This document shows, one piece after another, positions 45,568-54,258 of a DNA stretch of 64,000 nt. The translations under genes were made by a program, and so were the position numbers. The DNA is taken from positions 1,968,501 through 2,032,500 of the forward strand of contig NZ_FXAK01000007.1 of NCBI RefSeq assembly GCF_900177515.1, in the 5' to 3' direction. The DNA is from Azospirillum oryzae. GTDB taxonomy: Bacteria > Pseudomonadota > Alphaproteobacteria > Azospirillales > Azospirillaceae. The notes under the pieces were generated by a model. It had not been told where the DNA came from. It saw only the letters and a list, made by a program, of their open reading frames with translations, and ran no database searches. Every line of letters begins with the position of its first letter. The first letter of the stretch is position 1.

Positions 45568-47487
45568 ATGGGCATGCCGATCCGTCTGCTTCCCGAAACA
45601 CTGGTCAACCGCATCGCCGCCGGCGAGGTGGTCGAACGTCCCGCCGCCGCCGTCAAGGAACTGGTGGAGAACGCCATCGATGCCGGCGCCACCCGCATCG
45701 ACGTGGTGGCGCGCGACGGCGGCAAATCGCTGATCGCCGTCACCGACGACGGCTGCGGCATGACCGCCGACGAGCTGGTCCTGGCGGTCGAACGCCATGC
45801 CACCTCCAAGCTGCCGGGCGACGACCTGCTCGACATCCGCTCTCTCGGTTTCCGGGGGGAGGCTCTGCCCTCCATCGGCGCCGTCAGCTGCCTGACCATC
45901 ACCAGCCGCGCGCGCGGCGCCGACAGCGCCTGGAGCCTGACGGTGGATGCCGGCGCCAAGGGGTCGCCGCAGCCGGCGGCGCTGGCCCAGGGCACGCGGA
46001 TCGAGGTGCGCGACCTGTTCGCCGCCGTGCCGGCCCGGCTGAAGTTCCTGAAGGCGTCGCGCACCGAATACGACCACATCGCCGATTGCCTGGAGCGGCT
46101 GGCGATGGCCCATCCCGGCGTCGCTTTCACGCTCAGCGACGGCGGGCGCGGCGGGTTGCGGCTGAGCGCGGCGCAGGGCGACCTGCTGGACGCCCGGCTG
46201 ACCCGGCTGGGCGCGCTGATGGGCCGCGATTTCCAGGAGAACGCCGTGCCGGTGATGGCCGAGCGCGAGGGCGTGTCGCTGGCCGGCTGGATCGGCCTGC
46301 CCACCCTGCATCGCCCGACCGCCAAGCACCAGCACCTGTTCGTCAACGGCCGCCCGGTGCGCGACAAGCTGATGGTCGGTGCCGTGCGCGCCGCCTACGC
46401 CGATTTCCTGCCGCGCGACCGCCACCCGATGCTGGCGCTGTTCCTCGACATCGACCCGCAGGAGGTCGACGTGAACGTCCACCCGGCCAAGGCCGAGGTG
46501 CGCTTCCGCGACCAGGGTCTGGTGCGCGGCCTGATCGTCGGGTCGCTGAAACACGCCTTGGCCGAGGCCGGCCACCGCGCCTCCACCACCGTCGGCCTCG
46601 CCACGCTCGGCGCCCTGCGGCCAGAACAGTCTGGCGAGAGCGACAGCGGTTTCACCCCCTCGCCCCTCCCCTACGGACGTTCCGGCGGCAGTTCGGGCGG
46701 GAATTGGGGTGGTTCCTACACGCCGGCCGCCGTGCCGCGCGGTCTGGCGGAACGCTCCGCCGCCTTCCAGGCGCCGACCCAGACGGGACTGCCGCCCTTG
46801 CAAGGCCGTCTCAGCGGTTTCGGCAACGGCTTCGCCCCCGGCGCCCGCCCGCCGGAATACCGCACCCCCGACCCGGCCGCGCAAAAGCCCGAGCCGCCGC
46901 CCGACAGCCACCCGCTGGGCGCGGCGCGGGCGCAGGTCCACACCACCTACATCGTGGCGCAGACCCGCGAGGGAATCGTCATCGTCGACCAGCACGCCGC
47001 CCATGAACGGCTGGTCTACGAGCGGATGAAGACCGCCCTGCTGGAAGGCGGGGTGAAACGCCAAGCCCTGCTGATCCCCGAACTGATCGAGTTGGACGAA
47101 CCCTCCGCCAATCGCCTGCTGGCCCGCAGCGCCGAACTGGCCGAGTTGGGTCTGGTGATCGAGGGCTTCGGCCACGGCTGCGTCATGGTGCGCGAGGTCC
47201 CGGCCCTGCTCGGCCAATCCGACGTGAAGAACCTGATCCGCGACCTTGCCGAGGAATTGTCCGAACTGGGCGACGCCCTGTCGCTGAAGGAGCGCCTGGA
47301 GGAGGTCTGCGCGACGATGGCCTGCCACGGCTCCGTCCGCGCCGGCCGCACGCTGAGCGTCGACGAGATGAACGCGCTGCTGCGGCAGATGGAGGCGACT
47401 CCGCACAGCGGACAGTGCAACCATGGGCGGCCGACGTATGTGGAATTGAAGCTGGCGGATATTGAGAGGCTGTTTGGGCGGAGGTAG
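45568..47487 (+). CDS. mutL: DNA mismatch repair protein MutL
   Basis: 639 residues. The GHKL ATPase domain has [31 protein letters not shown] and [14 protein letters not shown] Pro/Gly/Ser-rich linker (about 365-455) leads to the C-terminal dimerisation domain. It holds [12 protein letters not shown] (Asp474), the DQHA(x2)E(x4)E metal motif of endonuclease-active MutL, plus ACHGSVRAG and CNHGRP. So this MutL probably nicks DNA itself, as in bacteria lacking MutH. ATG 45568 or 45574. Confidence 0.96.
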   Translation: MGMPIRLLPETLVNRIAAGEVVERPAAAVKELVENAIDAGATRIDVVARDGGKSLIAVTDDGCGMTADELVLAVERHATSKLPGDDLLDIRSLGFRGEALPSIGAVSCLTITSRARGADSAWSLTVDAGAKGSPQPAALAQGTRIEVRDLFAAVPARLKFLKASRTEYDHIADCLERLAMAHPGVAFTLSDGGRGGLRLSAAQGDLLDARLTRLGALMGRDFQENAVPVMAEREGVSLAGWIGLPTLHRPTAKHQHLFVNGRPVRDKLMVGAVRAAYADFLPRDRHPMLALFLDIDPQEVDVNVHPAKAEVRFRDQGLVRGLIVGSLKHALAEAGHRASTTVGLATLGALRPEQSGESDSGFTPSPLPYGRSGGSSGGNWGGSYTPAAVPRGLAERSAAFQAPTQTGLPPLQGRLSGFGNGFAPGARPPEYRTPDPAAQKPEPPPDSHPLGAARAQVHTTYIVAQTREGIVIVDQHAAHERLVYERMKTALLEGGVKRQALLIPELIELDEPSANRLLARSAELAELGLVIEGFGHGCVMVREVPALLGQSDVKNLIRDLAEELSELGDALSLKERLEEVCATMACHGSVRAGRTLSVDEMNALLRQMEATPHSGQCNHGRPTYVELKLADIERLFGRR

Positions 47488-47574
47488 GGCGATGCGCAAT
47501 AAATAGTTTAATGCGCACCTGCAACATTCTGACCACAGAGAAATCTATAAGCCTGCGCTTCCCCCGGAGTTCAA

Positions 47575-47603
47575 TTGACACTCACCTCCACGCTATGTAT
47601 AGC
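47575..47603 (+). promoter_or_regulatory. Sigma-70-like promoter of mazEF
   Basis: TTGACA (47575-47580), a 17-bp spacer and TATAGC (47598-47603), placed 26 bp before the mazE ATG, with GGGAG about 8 bp before the start codon. The -35 is a perfect match to consensus. The region upstream is AT-rich with a 7-bp ATGCGCA direct repeat. Confidence 0.55.
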
Positions 47604-47629
47604 CCTCGTATCTACGGCGGGAGCCCATC

Positions 47630-47869
47630 ATGCGCACCGAAGTCGCCCGTTGGGGCAACAGCCTTGCCCTCCGCCTGCCGAGCCCGATTGCCGATCAGAC
47701 CGGCTTCGCCGAAGGCACGCCGGTCGAAATCGAAGTCGAAAACGGGCGCATCGTCATTCGTCCGGCCACGCCGCGGTATGCCCTGGACGATCTGCTCGCC
47801 GGCATCACGGCGGACAATCTGCCGGACGAGTCCTTCGAAGATGAACCGCGTGGGCAGGAATTGCTGTGA
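47630..47869 (+). CDS. mazE: MazE-type antitoxin (AbrB fold)
   Basis: 79 residues. The N-terminal swapped-hairpin DNA-binding domain is RTEVARWGNSLALRLPSPIADQTGFAEGTPVEIEVENGRIVI, typical of MazE/PemI. The acidic C-terminus (LPDESFEDEPRGQELL) is the segment that usually wraps around the toxin. It would neutralise MazF and repress its own promoter just upstream (47575-47603). The stop overlaps the toxin start (GTGATGATG). Confidence 0.92.
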   Translation: MRTEVARWGNSLALRLPSPIADQTGFAEGTPVEIEVENGRIVIRPATPRYALDDLLAGITADNLPDESFEDEPRGQELL

Positions 47870-48204
47870 TGATGCCGGATCGCGGCGATCTGGTGTGGAT
47901 CGACTTCACGTCGCAGGCGGGGCACGAGCAGGTGGGGCGACGCCCTGGATTGGTGCTGTCGCCCCGCGCGTATCACAATCGCACGCCCTTCGTCGTGGTC
48001 TGCCCGATCACCAGCAAAGTGAAAGGCTACCCGTTCGAAGTCGCGCTGCCGCCGGGGCTGCCGGTCGGCGGGGTCGTGCTGGCGGATCAGGTGAAGAGCC
48101 TCGACCGCCGTGTTCGCCAACTCGACCCGGCCGGCTCGGTGCCCGAAGCGGTGCTCCAGCAGGTACTTGCCAAACTGGCGCCCCTGCTGTCGCTCCGCCT
48201 CTGA
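47869..48204 (+). CDS. mazF: MazF-type endoribonuclease toxin
   Basis: 111 residues, start ATG 47869 (GTG 47866 and ATG 47872 are equally near). DRGDLVWIDFTSQAGHEQVGRRPGLVLSPRAYHN, CPITSKVKGYPFEVALP and GVVLADQVKSLDRR match MazF/PemK/ChpB, an mRNA interferase that cleaves mRNA at short sequences. The key Arg in the RRP and the LADQVK region are present, so the toxin looks intact. Coupled to mazE. Confidence 0.93.
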   Translation: MMPDRGDLVWIDFTSQAGHEQVGRRPGLVLSPRAYHNRTPFVVVCPITSKVKGYPFEVALPPGLPVGGVVLADQVKSLDRRVRQLDPAGSVPEAVLQQVLAKLAPLLSLRL

Positions 48205-48213
48205 CGCCTCCCC

Positions 48214-48825
48214 TCAGTACCCCACCGTGAACCGCTTGCGCTCGTGCTTCGGCGTCTCGATCTCGTCGACCAGCGCCACGGCGAAGTCCTCGTAGCTGAT
48301 CCAGCTGCGCCCCGAGCCGTCCACCAGCAGCGCGTCGTCGCCCAGGCGAAACTTGCCCGTCCGCTCGCCCAGCACGAACTCGGCGGACGGCGACAGGAAG
48401 GTCCAGTTCAGGTCGGGCTCGGCCTTCAGGCGGTCGAGGAACTCGGCGCCCTTGGTGGCTTCGGCCTTGTAGAGGTCGGGGAACTCCGGGGTGTCGATCA
48501 GGCGGACGCCGGGGGCGACCTCCAGGCTGCCGGCGCCGCCGACAACCAGATAGCGCGGCACGCCGGACTGCTTCACCGCGCCGATCAGGCGATCGGCGTC
48601 GCCCATCAGGAACATCACGGCACTGACCACGGCGTCATGGCCGGCCAGCAGCGGGGCCAGCGTTTTAGCATCGTTGGCGTCGCCCGCCTTAACGGTCAGG
48701 CCGGGAGCGGCGGCGACCTTGGCCGGGTCACGGACGATGGCGGTCACGCTGTGGCCGCGGCGCAGCAGTTCGGCCTGGATGCGGCTGCCGGCGCGGCCGG
48801 CGGCGCCGATGATGGCGATCTTCAT
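48214..48825 (-). CDS. NAD(P)H-binding oxidoreductase, atypical SDR
   Basis: 203 residues. A Rossmann start (MKIAIIGAAGRAGSRIQAELLRRGHSVTAIVRD, GxxGxxG) is followed by AGDANDAKTLAPLLAGHDAVVSAV and YLVVGGAGSLEVAPGVRLIDTPEFP. Members of this NAD(P)H-dependent FMN reductase/NmrA-like group have varied or unknown substrates and no catalytic Tyr-Lys pair is obvious. It is divergent from the HxlR-type regulator, which is a common control arrangement. ATG 48825 is chosen. Confidence 0.82.
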   Translation of the reverse strand: MKIAIIGAAGRAGSRIQAELLRRGHSVTAIVRDPAKVAAAPGLTVKAGDANDAKTLAPLLAGHDAVVSAVMFLMGDADRLIGAVKQSGVPRYLVVGGAGSLEVAPGVRLIDTPEFPDLYKAEATKGAEFLDRLKAEPDLNWTFLSPSAEFVLGERTGKFRLGDDALLVDGSGRSWISYEDFAVALVDEIETPKHERKRFTVGY

Positions 48826-48959
48826 GGCAGGTGGTCTTCCACTAGGTTTCCAATGGTGACTTGATGCCGTTTTAGAAATCTGGTGTAAAGAAGGCACCTT
48901 TTCGTGACATGGTCACCCGCATGTAACCGCCGGGGCCGACCTCTTGGGAGTGGATGCGG

Positions 48960-49397
48960 ATGGACAACAGCCTGCTGGGGCTCGGCGGCAAGCGGCCGTC
49001 GGAGGTGGATGATCTCCCGGACGCCTATGCCTCCGCCTGCCCGACGCGGCAGGCGCTGGACCGGATCGCCGACAAATGGACGGTGCTGATCCTGGGATTG
49101 CTGGAAAGCGGGCCGATGCGCTTCAACAGGCTGCGCCGCGAGATCGAAGGCATCTCGCAGAAGATGCTGTCGCAGACCCTGAAAAGCCTGGAGCGCGATG
49201 GGCTGGTCAGCCGCAAGGTCTTCGCCACCGTGCCGGTCACCGTCGAATATTCCATCACGCCGCTGGGCGCGACACTGGCCGAAACGCTGGTGCCCCTGCG
49301 CGTGTGGGCCGAGACCCACATCGCACAGATGCTGGAAGCCCGCGCCGCCTATGACCGCAGCGAGGAGGATGGACCGGCCCGGCTGGACGTCGCTTAG
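48960..49397 (+). CDS. HxlR-family transcriptional regulator
   Basis: 145 residues. The winged helix reads ACPTRQALDRIADKWTVLILGLLESGPMRFNRLRREIEGISQKMLSQTLKSLERDGLVSRKVFATVPVTVEYSITPLG, typical of HxlR, with a Cys near the N-terminus (ACPT) that in related regulators senses oxidants or aldehydes. It probably controls the divergent oxidoreductase gene. The stop overlaps the opposing trehalose-synthase-like gene stop by 4 bp. Confidence 0.88.
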   Translation: MDNSLLGLGGKRPSEVDDLPDAYASACPTRQALDRIADKWTVLILGLLESGPMRFNRLRREIEGISQKMLSQTLKSLERDGLVSRKVFATVPVTVEYSITPLGATLAETLVPLRVWAETHIAQMLEARAAYDRSEEDGPARLDVA

Positions 49398-51079
49398 ACT
49401 TCTTCCCCAGGCTTCTTGTCCGCCTCCGTTCGCCGCAGCAGGTAATCTAGCCCGCCGACCCGGAACCAGCGATAGCCGTAGGCCTCCATCACCAGACGGT
49501 GGCGGCCCTCGGCGTCGGGTTCGCTGTGGTCCTCCGACAGCAGGTTGACCAGCCGGCAGGACTGGCCATGGCCGTCCACGTCCAGGACGACCTCGCAAGG
49601 CTTGTCCGACAGGTTGTGCATCACGACGACGCCGTTGTTGCGCCAGTCATAGCGCAGGGCCAGCACCTCCGGCCGGCCGGTCTTCAGGATGCGGAAGTCG
49701 CCCCAGCCGATCTCCGGGCATTCCTTGCGCATGCGGATGATGCGCTCGGTCCAGTTCAGCAGCGAGCCGGGATCGCGGCGCTGGATCGCGGCATTGATCC
49801 GCTCGAACCCGAAGACGCCGCCGCTGATGACCGGGCTTTCCGGTTCGTCGGACTTGGTGAAGCCGCCATGCGGCTCGTCCGACCACTGCATCGGCGTGCG
49901 GGCGCACTCGCGCTCGGGCAGCGACAGGTCGTCACCCATGCCGATCTCGTCGCCATAGCGGATGACCGGCGTCCCCGGCAGGGTGAACATCAGGCTGTAG
50001 GCCAGTTCGATCCGCCGCCGGTCGTCGTGCAGCATCGGCGCCAGTCGCCGCCGGATGCCGCGGTCATAGAGCTGCATGGATTTATCCGGCCCGAAGGCGG
50101 CGAACACCGCCTGGCGCTGCTCTTCGGTCAGCCGCCCGAGGTCGAGTTCGTCATGGTTGCGCAGGAAGCTGCCCCATTGCGCGGTGGCCGGGCGCGGCTT
50201 GGTGATCTCCAGCGCCTTGGCCAGCGGCCCGGTGTCGGCGGTGGCGAGCGCGTAGAACAGGTGCTGGTTGACCTGGAAATTGAACATCATGTGGCAGCGA
50301 TCGCCGTCCTCGCCGAAATATTCCAGGTCGTCCTCCGGCAGGATGTTGGCCTCCGCCAGCAGAACGGCGTCGCCGCGGCGCCACTGCACGAACTCGCGGA
50401 AGCTGCGCAGCATGCGGAACTGCTCCTTCGGCTTGGCGATGTCCGCCCCCTTCTCCGCGATGATGAAGGGCACGGCATCCATGCGGAAGCCGGCGACGCC
50501 CAGCTGGATCCAGAAGCCCATGATCTTCAGCAGTTCGGCATGAACCTCCGGGTGCGAGGTGTTCAGGTCGGGCTGGAATTTGTAGAAGCGGTGGAAATAC
50601 CAGGCCTTGGCCTCGCGGTCATAGGTCCAGGTCGATTTCTGCACGCCGGGAAAGACCATGCCCTTGTCGGCATTCTCCGGCTTCTTGTCCGACCAGACAT
50701 ACCAGTTGCGGTATTTGCTGCCGGGATCGCTGCGCGCCTGCTGGAACCAGGGATGCTGGTCGGAGGTGTGGTTGATGACCAGATCGATGATGACGCGGAT
50801 GCCGCGCTGTTCGCAGGCGTGGGTGAATTCCACGAAGTCGCCCAGCGTGCCATAGCGCGGATCGACAGTGTAGTAATCGGCGACGTCGTACCCGCCGTCC
50901 TTCATCGGCGATGTCTGGAACGGCCCCAGCCACAGGCAGGTCACGCCAAGCCCTTGCAGGTAATCCAGCCGGCGCAGCAGCCCCTGGAAGTCGCCGATGC
51001 CGTCGGCATTGGCGTCCATGAAGGTCGACAGCGACAGATTGTAGATGACCGCGTTCTTGTACCAAAGGTCCCGGATCAT
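49394..51079 (-). CDS. GH13 trehalose synthase-type glucosyltransferase (TreS-like)
   Basis: 561 residues. The N-terminus LWYKNAVIYNLSLSTFMDANADGIGDFQGLLRRLDYLQGLGVTCLWL and the boxes VIIDLVINHTSDQHPWF (I), GFRMDAVPF (II, nucleophile), LLAEANIL (III, acid) and FLRNHDEL (IV) match TreS, which interconverts maltose and trehalose, and related alpha-amylase-family enzymes. No fused maltokinase domain. ATG 51079 opens MIRDLWYK. Function as TreS versus another GH13 activity is uncertain, but stress or osmolyte metabolism is a reasonable inference. Confidence 0.85.
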   Translation of the reverse strand: MIRDLWYKNAVIYNLSLSTFMDANADGIGDFQGLLRRLDYLQGLGVTCLWLGPFQTSPMKDGGYDVADYYTVDPRYGTLGDFVEFTHACEQRGIRVIIDLVINHTSDQHPWFQQARSDPGSKYRNWYVWSDKKPENADKGMVFPGVQKSTWTYDREAKAWYFHRFYKFQPDLNTSHPEVHAELLKIMGFWIQLGVAGFRMDAVPFIIAEKGADIAKPKEQFRMLRSFREFVQWRRGDAVLLAEANILPEDDLEYFGEDGDRCHMMFNFQVNQHLFYALATADTGPLAKALEITKPRPATAQWGSFLRNHDELDLGRLTEEQRQAVFAAFGPDKSMQLYDRGIRRRLAPMLHDDRRRIELAYSLMFTLPGTPVIRYGDEIGMGDDLSLPERECARTPMQWSDEPHGGFTKSDEPESPVISGGVFGFERINAAIQRRDPGSLLNWTERIIRMRKECPEIGWGDFRILKTGRPEVLALRYDWRNNGVVVMHNLSDKPCEVVLDVDGHGQSCRLVNLLSEDHSEPDAEGRHRLVMEAYGYRWFRVGGLDYLLRRTEADKKPGEEV

Positions 51080-51389
51080 GGCCGCTCCATCCCATTTGCC
51101 ACTCCCCGGCCCGATGCGGGGGCGACAGGCGGGGAACAGCGGCAAGGGCACTTTGGTTGCGGGATGGACCGGTCTTCAGCGGTAGGGGTGCCTGCGGCAA
51201 AGTTGCAGGTCAGGCATCCGGCATCTGGCATGCAAAACTTTTTGCGATGGCATGCCAGTTTGCTTATGTTGCAGCACAGCATGACTTGACCGTCACCGTG
51301 GGCGCTCACCGCCCGCGGGGATGCCGTTTGCAGTCATGCGCTGTTGTTCCTGTCGACGCCCTCCCCTCCCCGATAAGGACGCCTTAACC

Positions 51390-51611
51390 ATGATCGAGAC
51401 CCAGGCCCTTCTGTTCCTCGCACTGACCGGCATGATCGGCCACGCCGTCTATATGGCCAGCGGCCGCGGCGGCTTCACCGTGATCGAGCCAGAGAAGGAA
51501 GAGACGGAGGAAGAGCCGGGCATCCTGTTCTCTTCCGAGCGGTTCCAGCAGGCGGCTCACAGCGATCCCAAGTCCGACAAGGCGAAGGACCGCCCCTTCT
51601 GGATCGAATGA
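51390..51611 (+). CDS. Small membrane-anchored protein of unknown function
   Basis: 73 residues from ATG 51390. One N-terminal hydrophobic segment (ALLFLALTGMIGHAVYMA) is followed by an acidic, then polar tail (KEETEEEPGILFSSE, SDKAKDRPFWIE). No family is recognised. A strong hairpin starts within its stop codon, supporting a real short transcript. Confidence 0.5.
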   Translation: MIETQALLFLALTGMIGHAVYMASGRGGFTVIEPEKEETEEEPGILFSSERFQQAAHSDPKSDKAKDRPFWIE

Positions 51612-51656
51612 CGGAATGGGCCGGGGCGCTTCGCGCATCCCCGCCCCATTTCCGTC
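51610..51656. terminator. Strong hairpin at the end of the small membrane protein gene
   Basis: GACGGA pairs with TCCGTC at the base and GGG...GGGG with CCCC..CCC higher up, with small bulges; the stem spans 47 bp. It also lies downstream of the oxlT-type gene stop (51692) and so could act in both directions. No long T-run. Confidence 0.55.
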
Positions 51657-51691
51657 AGCCGGTTCCCTGAACCAGCCCCCCGGCTGTTGCC

Positions 51692-53044
51692 TTACCCGTT
51701 GGCGGTGCCGGCTGCGGCCCCGACCGGGACGGAATGTCCGGCTTCATCCTGCTCCGCCCGGCGCGCCAGTTCCGCATTGCGGGCATGGTGGCGGGCCAGC
51801 ATCGGCTTCAGAACCAGCAGCGCACAGGCCGCCGCGGTCAGGTCCATGGTGGCGGTGACGTACAGCACAGTCGCCCAGGTGCCGGTGGCTTCCATCAGCA
51901 GGTTGCCCATCGGCACCAGCAGGGCCGCGACACCCTTGGCGCAGTACAGGACGCCATAGATCTTGCCGGCATGCTTGGTGCCGAAGGTGTCGGCCGAGGT
52001 GGCGCTGAACAGGCTGTACACTTCGCCCCAGGCCAGGAAGACCATGCCGCTGAGGATCAGGAACATCATCGGGTCATGGCCGAAGCGGCTCAGCATGATG
52101 ATGCCGATGCCTTCCAGCGTGAAGGCGACGAACATGGTCGCTTCACGGCCGATATGGTCGGAGATGAAGCCGAACAGCGGGCGCGAGATGCCGTTCATCA
52201 CGCGGTCCAGCATCAGGGCGAAGGGCAGAGCCGCCATGGTCAGGCCGAAGACGCTGACCGGGGCTTCCTTCACGCCCAGATCGTGGGCGATGACGCCCAG
52301 CTGGGCCACAGCCATCAGGCCGCCGGTGACGGTGCCGATGAACATCGCCCACATCACCCAGAACACCGGGGTGCGGATCGCCTCGCCCAGCGTGTAGTCG
52401 CGACGGGTCTGCGCCACCTTGGTGGAGGCCTTGACCTGCTCCTTCTGCGGCATGCGCAGGAACAGCGAGGCGGCGATGATGAGGGCGCCCTGCAGCAGGC
52501 CGAACCAGAAGAAGGTGGTCTGATAGCCGCTGCTGTGGATCATGGCCGAGATCGGCAGGATGGTCAGCGCCGAGCCGGCGCCATAGCCGCCCGCGGTCAG
52601 GCCCACCGCCAGTCCGCGCTTTTCCGGGAACCACTTCAGTGCGTTGTTGACGCAGGTGGCGTAGACGCAACCGACGCCGATGCCGCCGATGGCCGAGCCG
52701 ACATACAGCATTGCGAGCGAGCCGGCGTAGCTGTCGATGACCCAGGACAGGCCGGTGAAGAAGCCGCCGGCGGCGACGATCACGCGGGGACCGTATTTGT
52801 CGATGAAATAGCCCTCGATCGGCGTCAGCCAGGTCTGCACGACGACGAAGATGGTGAAGGCGGTCTGGATCGACGCACGCGTCCAGCCATGGGTCGCCTG
52901 GATTTCCGGGACGAACAGCGTCCAGGCGTACTGGATGTTGGCGGCCGCCACCATGCAGACGATGCCGACGACGATCTGCGTCCAGCGGACCGCATCGGAC
53001 ACCGGCGGCGCCGAAGCCGCCGGTTGTGAATTCATATGAGCCAT
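51692..53044 (-). CDS. MFS transporter of the oxalate/formate antiporter family
   Basis: 450 residues with 12 predicted membrane segments. The sequence (NIQYAWTLFVPEIQATHGWTRASIQTAFTIFVVVQTWLTPIEGYFIDKYGPR, PEKRGLAVGLTAGGYGAGSAL, ISRPLFGFISDHIGRE) follows the OFA family around OxlT, which swaps oxalate for formate. Substrate is not certain; other OFA members carry other carboxylates. Its 650-bp upstream region has several dyads, including TGGTATACCA at 53234, suited to a GntR/FCD-type regulator. No decarboxylase gene is adjacent. Confidence 0.85.
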   Translation of the reverse strand: MAHMNSQPAASAPPVSDAVRWTQIVVGIVCMVAAANIQYAWTLFVPEIQATHGWTRASIQTAFTIFVVVQTWLTPIEGYFIDKYGPRVIVAAGGFFTGLSWVIDSYAGSLAMLYVGSAIGGIGVGCVYATCVNNALKWFPEKRGLAVGLTAGGYGAGSALTILPISAMIHSSGYQTTFFWFGLLQGALIIAASLFLRMPQKEQVKASTKVAQTRRDYTLGEAIRTPVFWVMWAMFIGTVTGGLMAVAQLGVIAHDLGVKEAPVSVFGLTMAALPFALMLDRVMNGISRPLFGFISDHIGREATMFVAFTLEGIGIIMLSRFGHDPMMFLILSGMVFLAWGEVYSLFSATSADTFGTKHAGKIYGVLYCAKGVAALLVPMGNLLMEATGTWATVLYVTATMDLTAAACALLVLKPMLARHHARNAELARRAEQDEAGHSVPVGAAAGTANG

Positions 53045-53180
53045 CGTGCCTCCCGTTTAACTTGCCTGAGCCGGCGGCGCGGCCCCTCTCCCGGGGACCG
53101 GCACGCCAATCACGATTGCGGAATGACCCGGACGGACCGCTCTTGCTGACGGTTCCTTTCCGGAACTCGGCGCGGATGCC

Positions 53181-53243
53181 GACAATCGCTCGGAGTTCGA
53201 TTGTCCCGATTTAGGAATGCCAGATATGTAATCTGGTATACCA
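53181..53243. promoter_or_regulatory. Stacked inverted repeats upstream of the oxlT-type gene
   Basis: Three dyads: GACAATCG/CGATTGTC (53181-53188, 53198-53205), CCAGAT/ATCTGG (53220-53236) and the palindrome TGGTATACCA (53234-53243). The last has the form of sites bound by GntR-family (FCD) regulators of carboxylate use. They lie 137-199 bp upstream of the start codon. Confidence 0.45.
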
Positions 53244-53396
53244 AAACCGGGGACAAAAAGACACCGACGGCCGGATCGACGCCGTAGGCATACAGATAGA
53301 CAAAGTAAACACTACAATTCGCGTCGCGCCGGATGCCCGGTCCACACCGGTTCTTGTGTCGGTTCACCCGCTTTGACGTAGGTTCTGCAAAAAGAA

Positions 53397-53433
53397 GCCG
53401 TGCCGGTACCTGCACGGCCCCCTCGAACGAGGG
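53397..53433. other. Pair of RNA-type hairpins in an intergenic region
   Basis: GCCGTGC/GCACGGC (53397-53418) is followed directly by CCCTCG-AA-CGAGGG (53420-53433). A ribosome site and an 18-nt ORF follow (53445-53475). Could be a structured leader or small RNA; nothing downstream on this strand is controlled, so function is open. Confidence 0.3.
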
Positions 53434-53697
53434 TGTGCAGTCTTAGGAGATAGGTAGATGCCGCCGTTTCCATAAGGAACCGCATCGGCGACACATGATC
53501 TTTTGCTCGGATTGTTTTGGAACTCAACAGTCCGTTTCGTCTTTCCGCATGATGGAAAAACACGGAGGGCAGCCTTGGAACGCAAGGGATGCGTTACCAC
53601 CGGCCTCTGGGCATGGTCAGACAAAAATGGAACTCGGGGGTATTGAAACAGCGGACCGGCAACCCCGGGGATAGGGGCGCGGCGTCCCTCGCTGCGG

Positions 53698-54258
53698 TCA
53701 GACCGGGTGGCGGACCGTCAGGAAGGCGACGCGGGTGTCGCCGTAGCGGCGTTCATCGACCGCCGTGAAACCGTCGGGAAGCGGCAAGGGGTCGCGATCG
53801 GCAACCTCGACCACCGCGAGCGCGCCGTCGGCCAGCCAGCCAGCGCGCAGCAAACCCTCCAGCGCGCGCGGCGCCAGCCCCCGGCCATAGGGAGGGTCGA
53901 GGAAAGCCAGCATGCAGGCACGGGACGCCGGGGGTGGCTTGGTGGCATCGGCGCGCAGGATTTGGGCATTCCCCGCCTCGAGCAACGCCTCGACATTGGC
54001 ACGCACTGCGTCCAGCGCCGGCCGCCCCATGTCGAGGAAGCCGCACCAGGACGCCCCGCGCGACAGGGCTTCCAGCCCCAGCGCGCCGGTGCCGCAGAAC
54101 GCATCGACGACCGTGGCGCCCTCGAACTCGGGCGCCCAGTCGGCATGGGCCAGGATGTTGAAGATGGCTTGCCGGGTGCGGTCGGTGGTGGGACGGGTAT
54201 CGCGCCCGCCCGGCGCCACCAGACTGCGGCCGCGGTGCTTACCGCCGACGATCCGCAC
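53698..54258 (-). CDS. rsmD: 16S rRNA (guanine(966)-N2)-methyltransferase
   Basis: 186 residues from GTG 54258. MRIVGGKHRGRSLVAPGG opens the RsmD family; DAFCGTGALGLEALSRGA is motif I and FLDPPYGRGL the N-methyltransferase DPPY motif. It methylates G966 of 16S rRNA before 30S assembly. The start overlaps the end of the upstream pseudouridine synthase gene by 20 bp, a standard alphaproteobacterial operon. Confidence 0.93.
   Translation of the reverse strand: MRIVGGKHRGRSLVAPGGRDTRPTTDRTRQAIFNILAHADWAPEFEGATVVDAFCGTGALGLEALSRGASWCGFLDMGRPALDAVRANVEALLEAGNAQILRADATKPPPASRACMLAFLDPPYGRGLAPRALEGLLRAGWLADGALAVVEVADRDPLPLPDGFTAVDERRYGDTRVAFLTVRHPV

Larger units (their letters stand above)
53045..53697. 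other. Long intergenic region between oxlT-type gene and rsmD
   Basis: 653 bp without a recognisable protein gene, of mixed GC. It holds stacked dyads likely to control the transporter gene (53181-53243), two consecutive RNA-type hairpins (53397-53433), and a very short ORF at 53458-53475 (MPPFP) behind AGGAGA. The rest shows no defined feature. Confidence 0.5.

Noticed and set aside
53420-53433. T-arm-like CCCTCGAACGAGGG suggesting a tRNA
   Set aside because: The loop is too short for a T-loop and no acceptor, D or anticodon arms can be placed around it.
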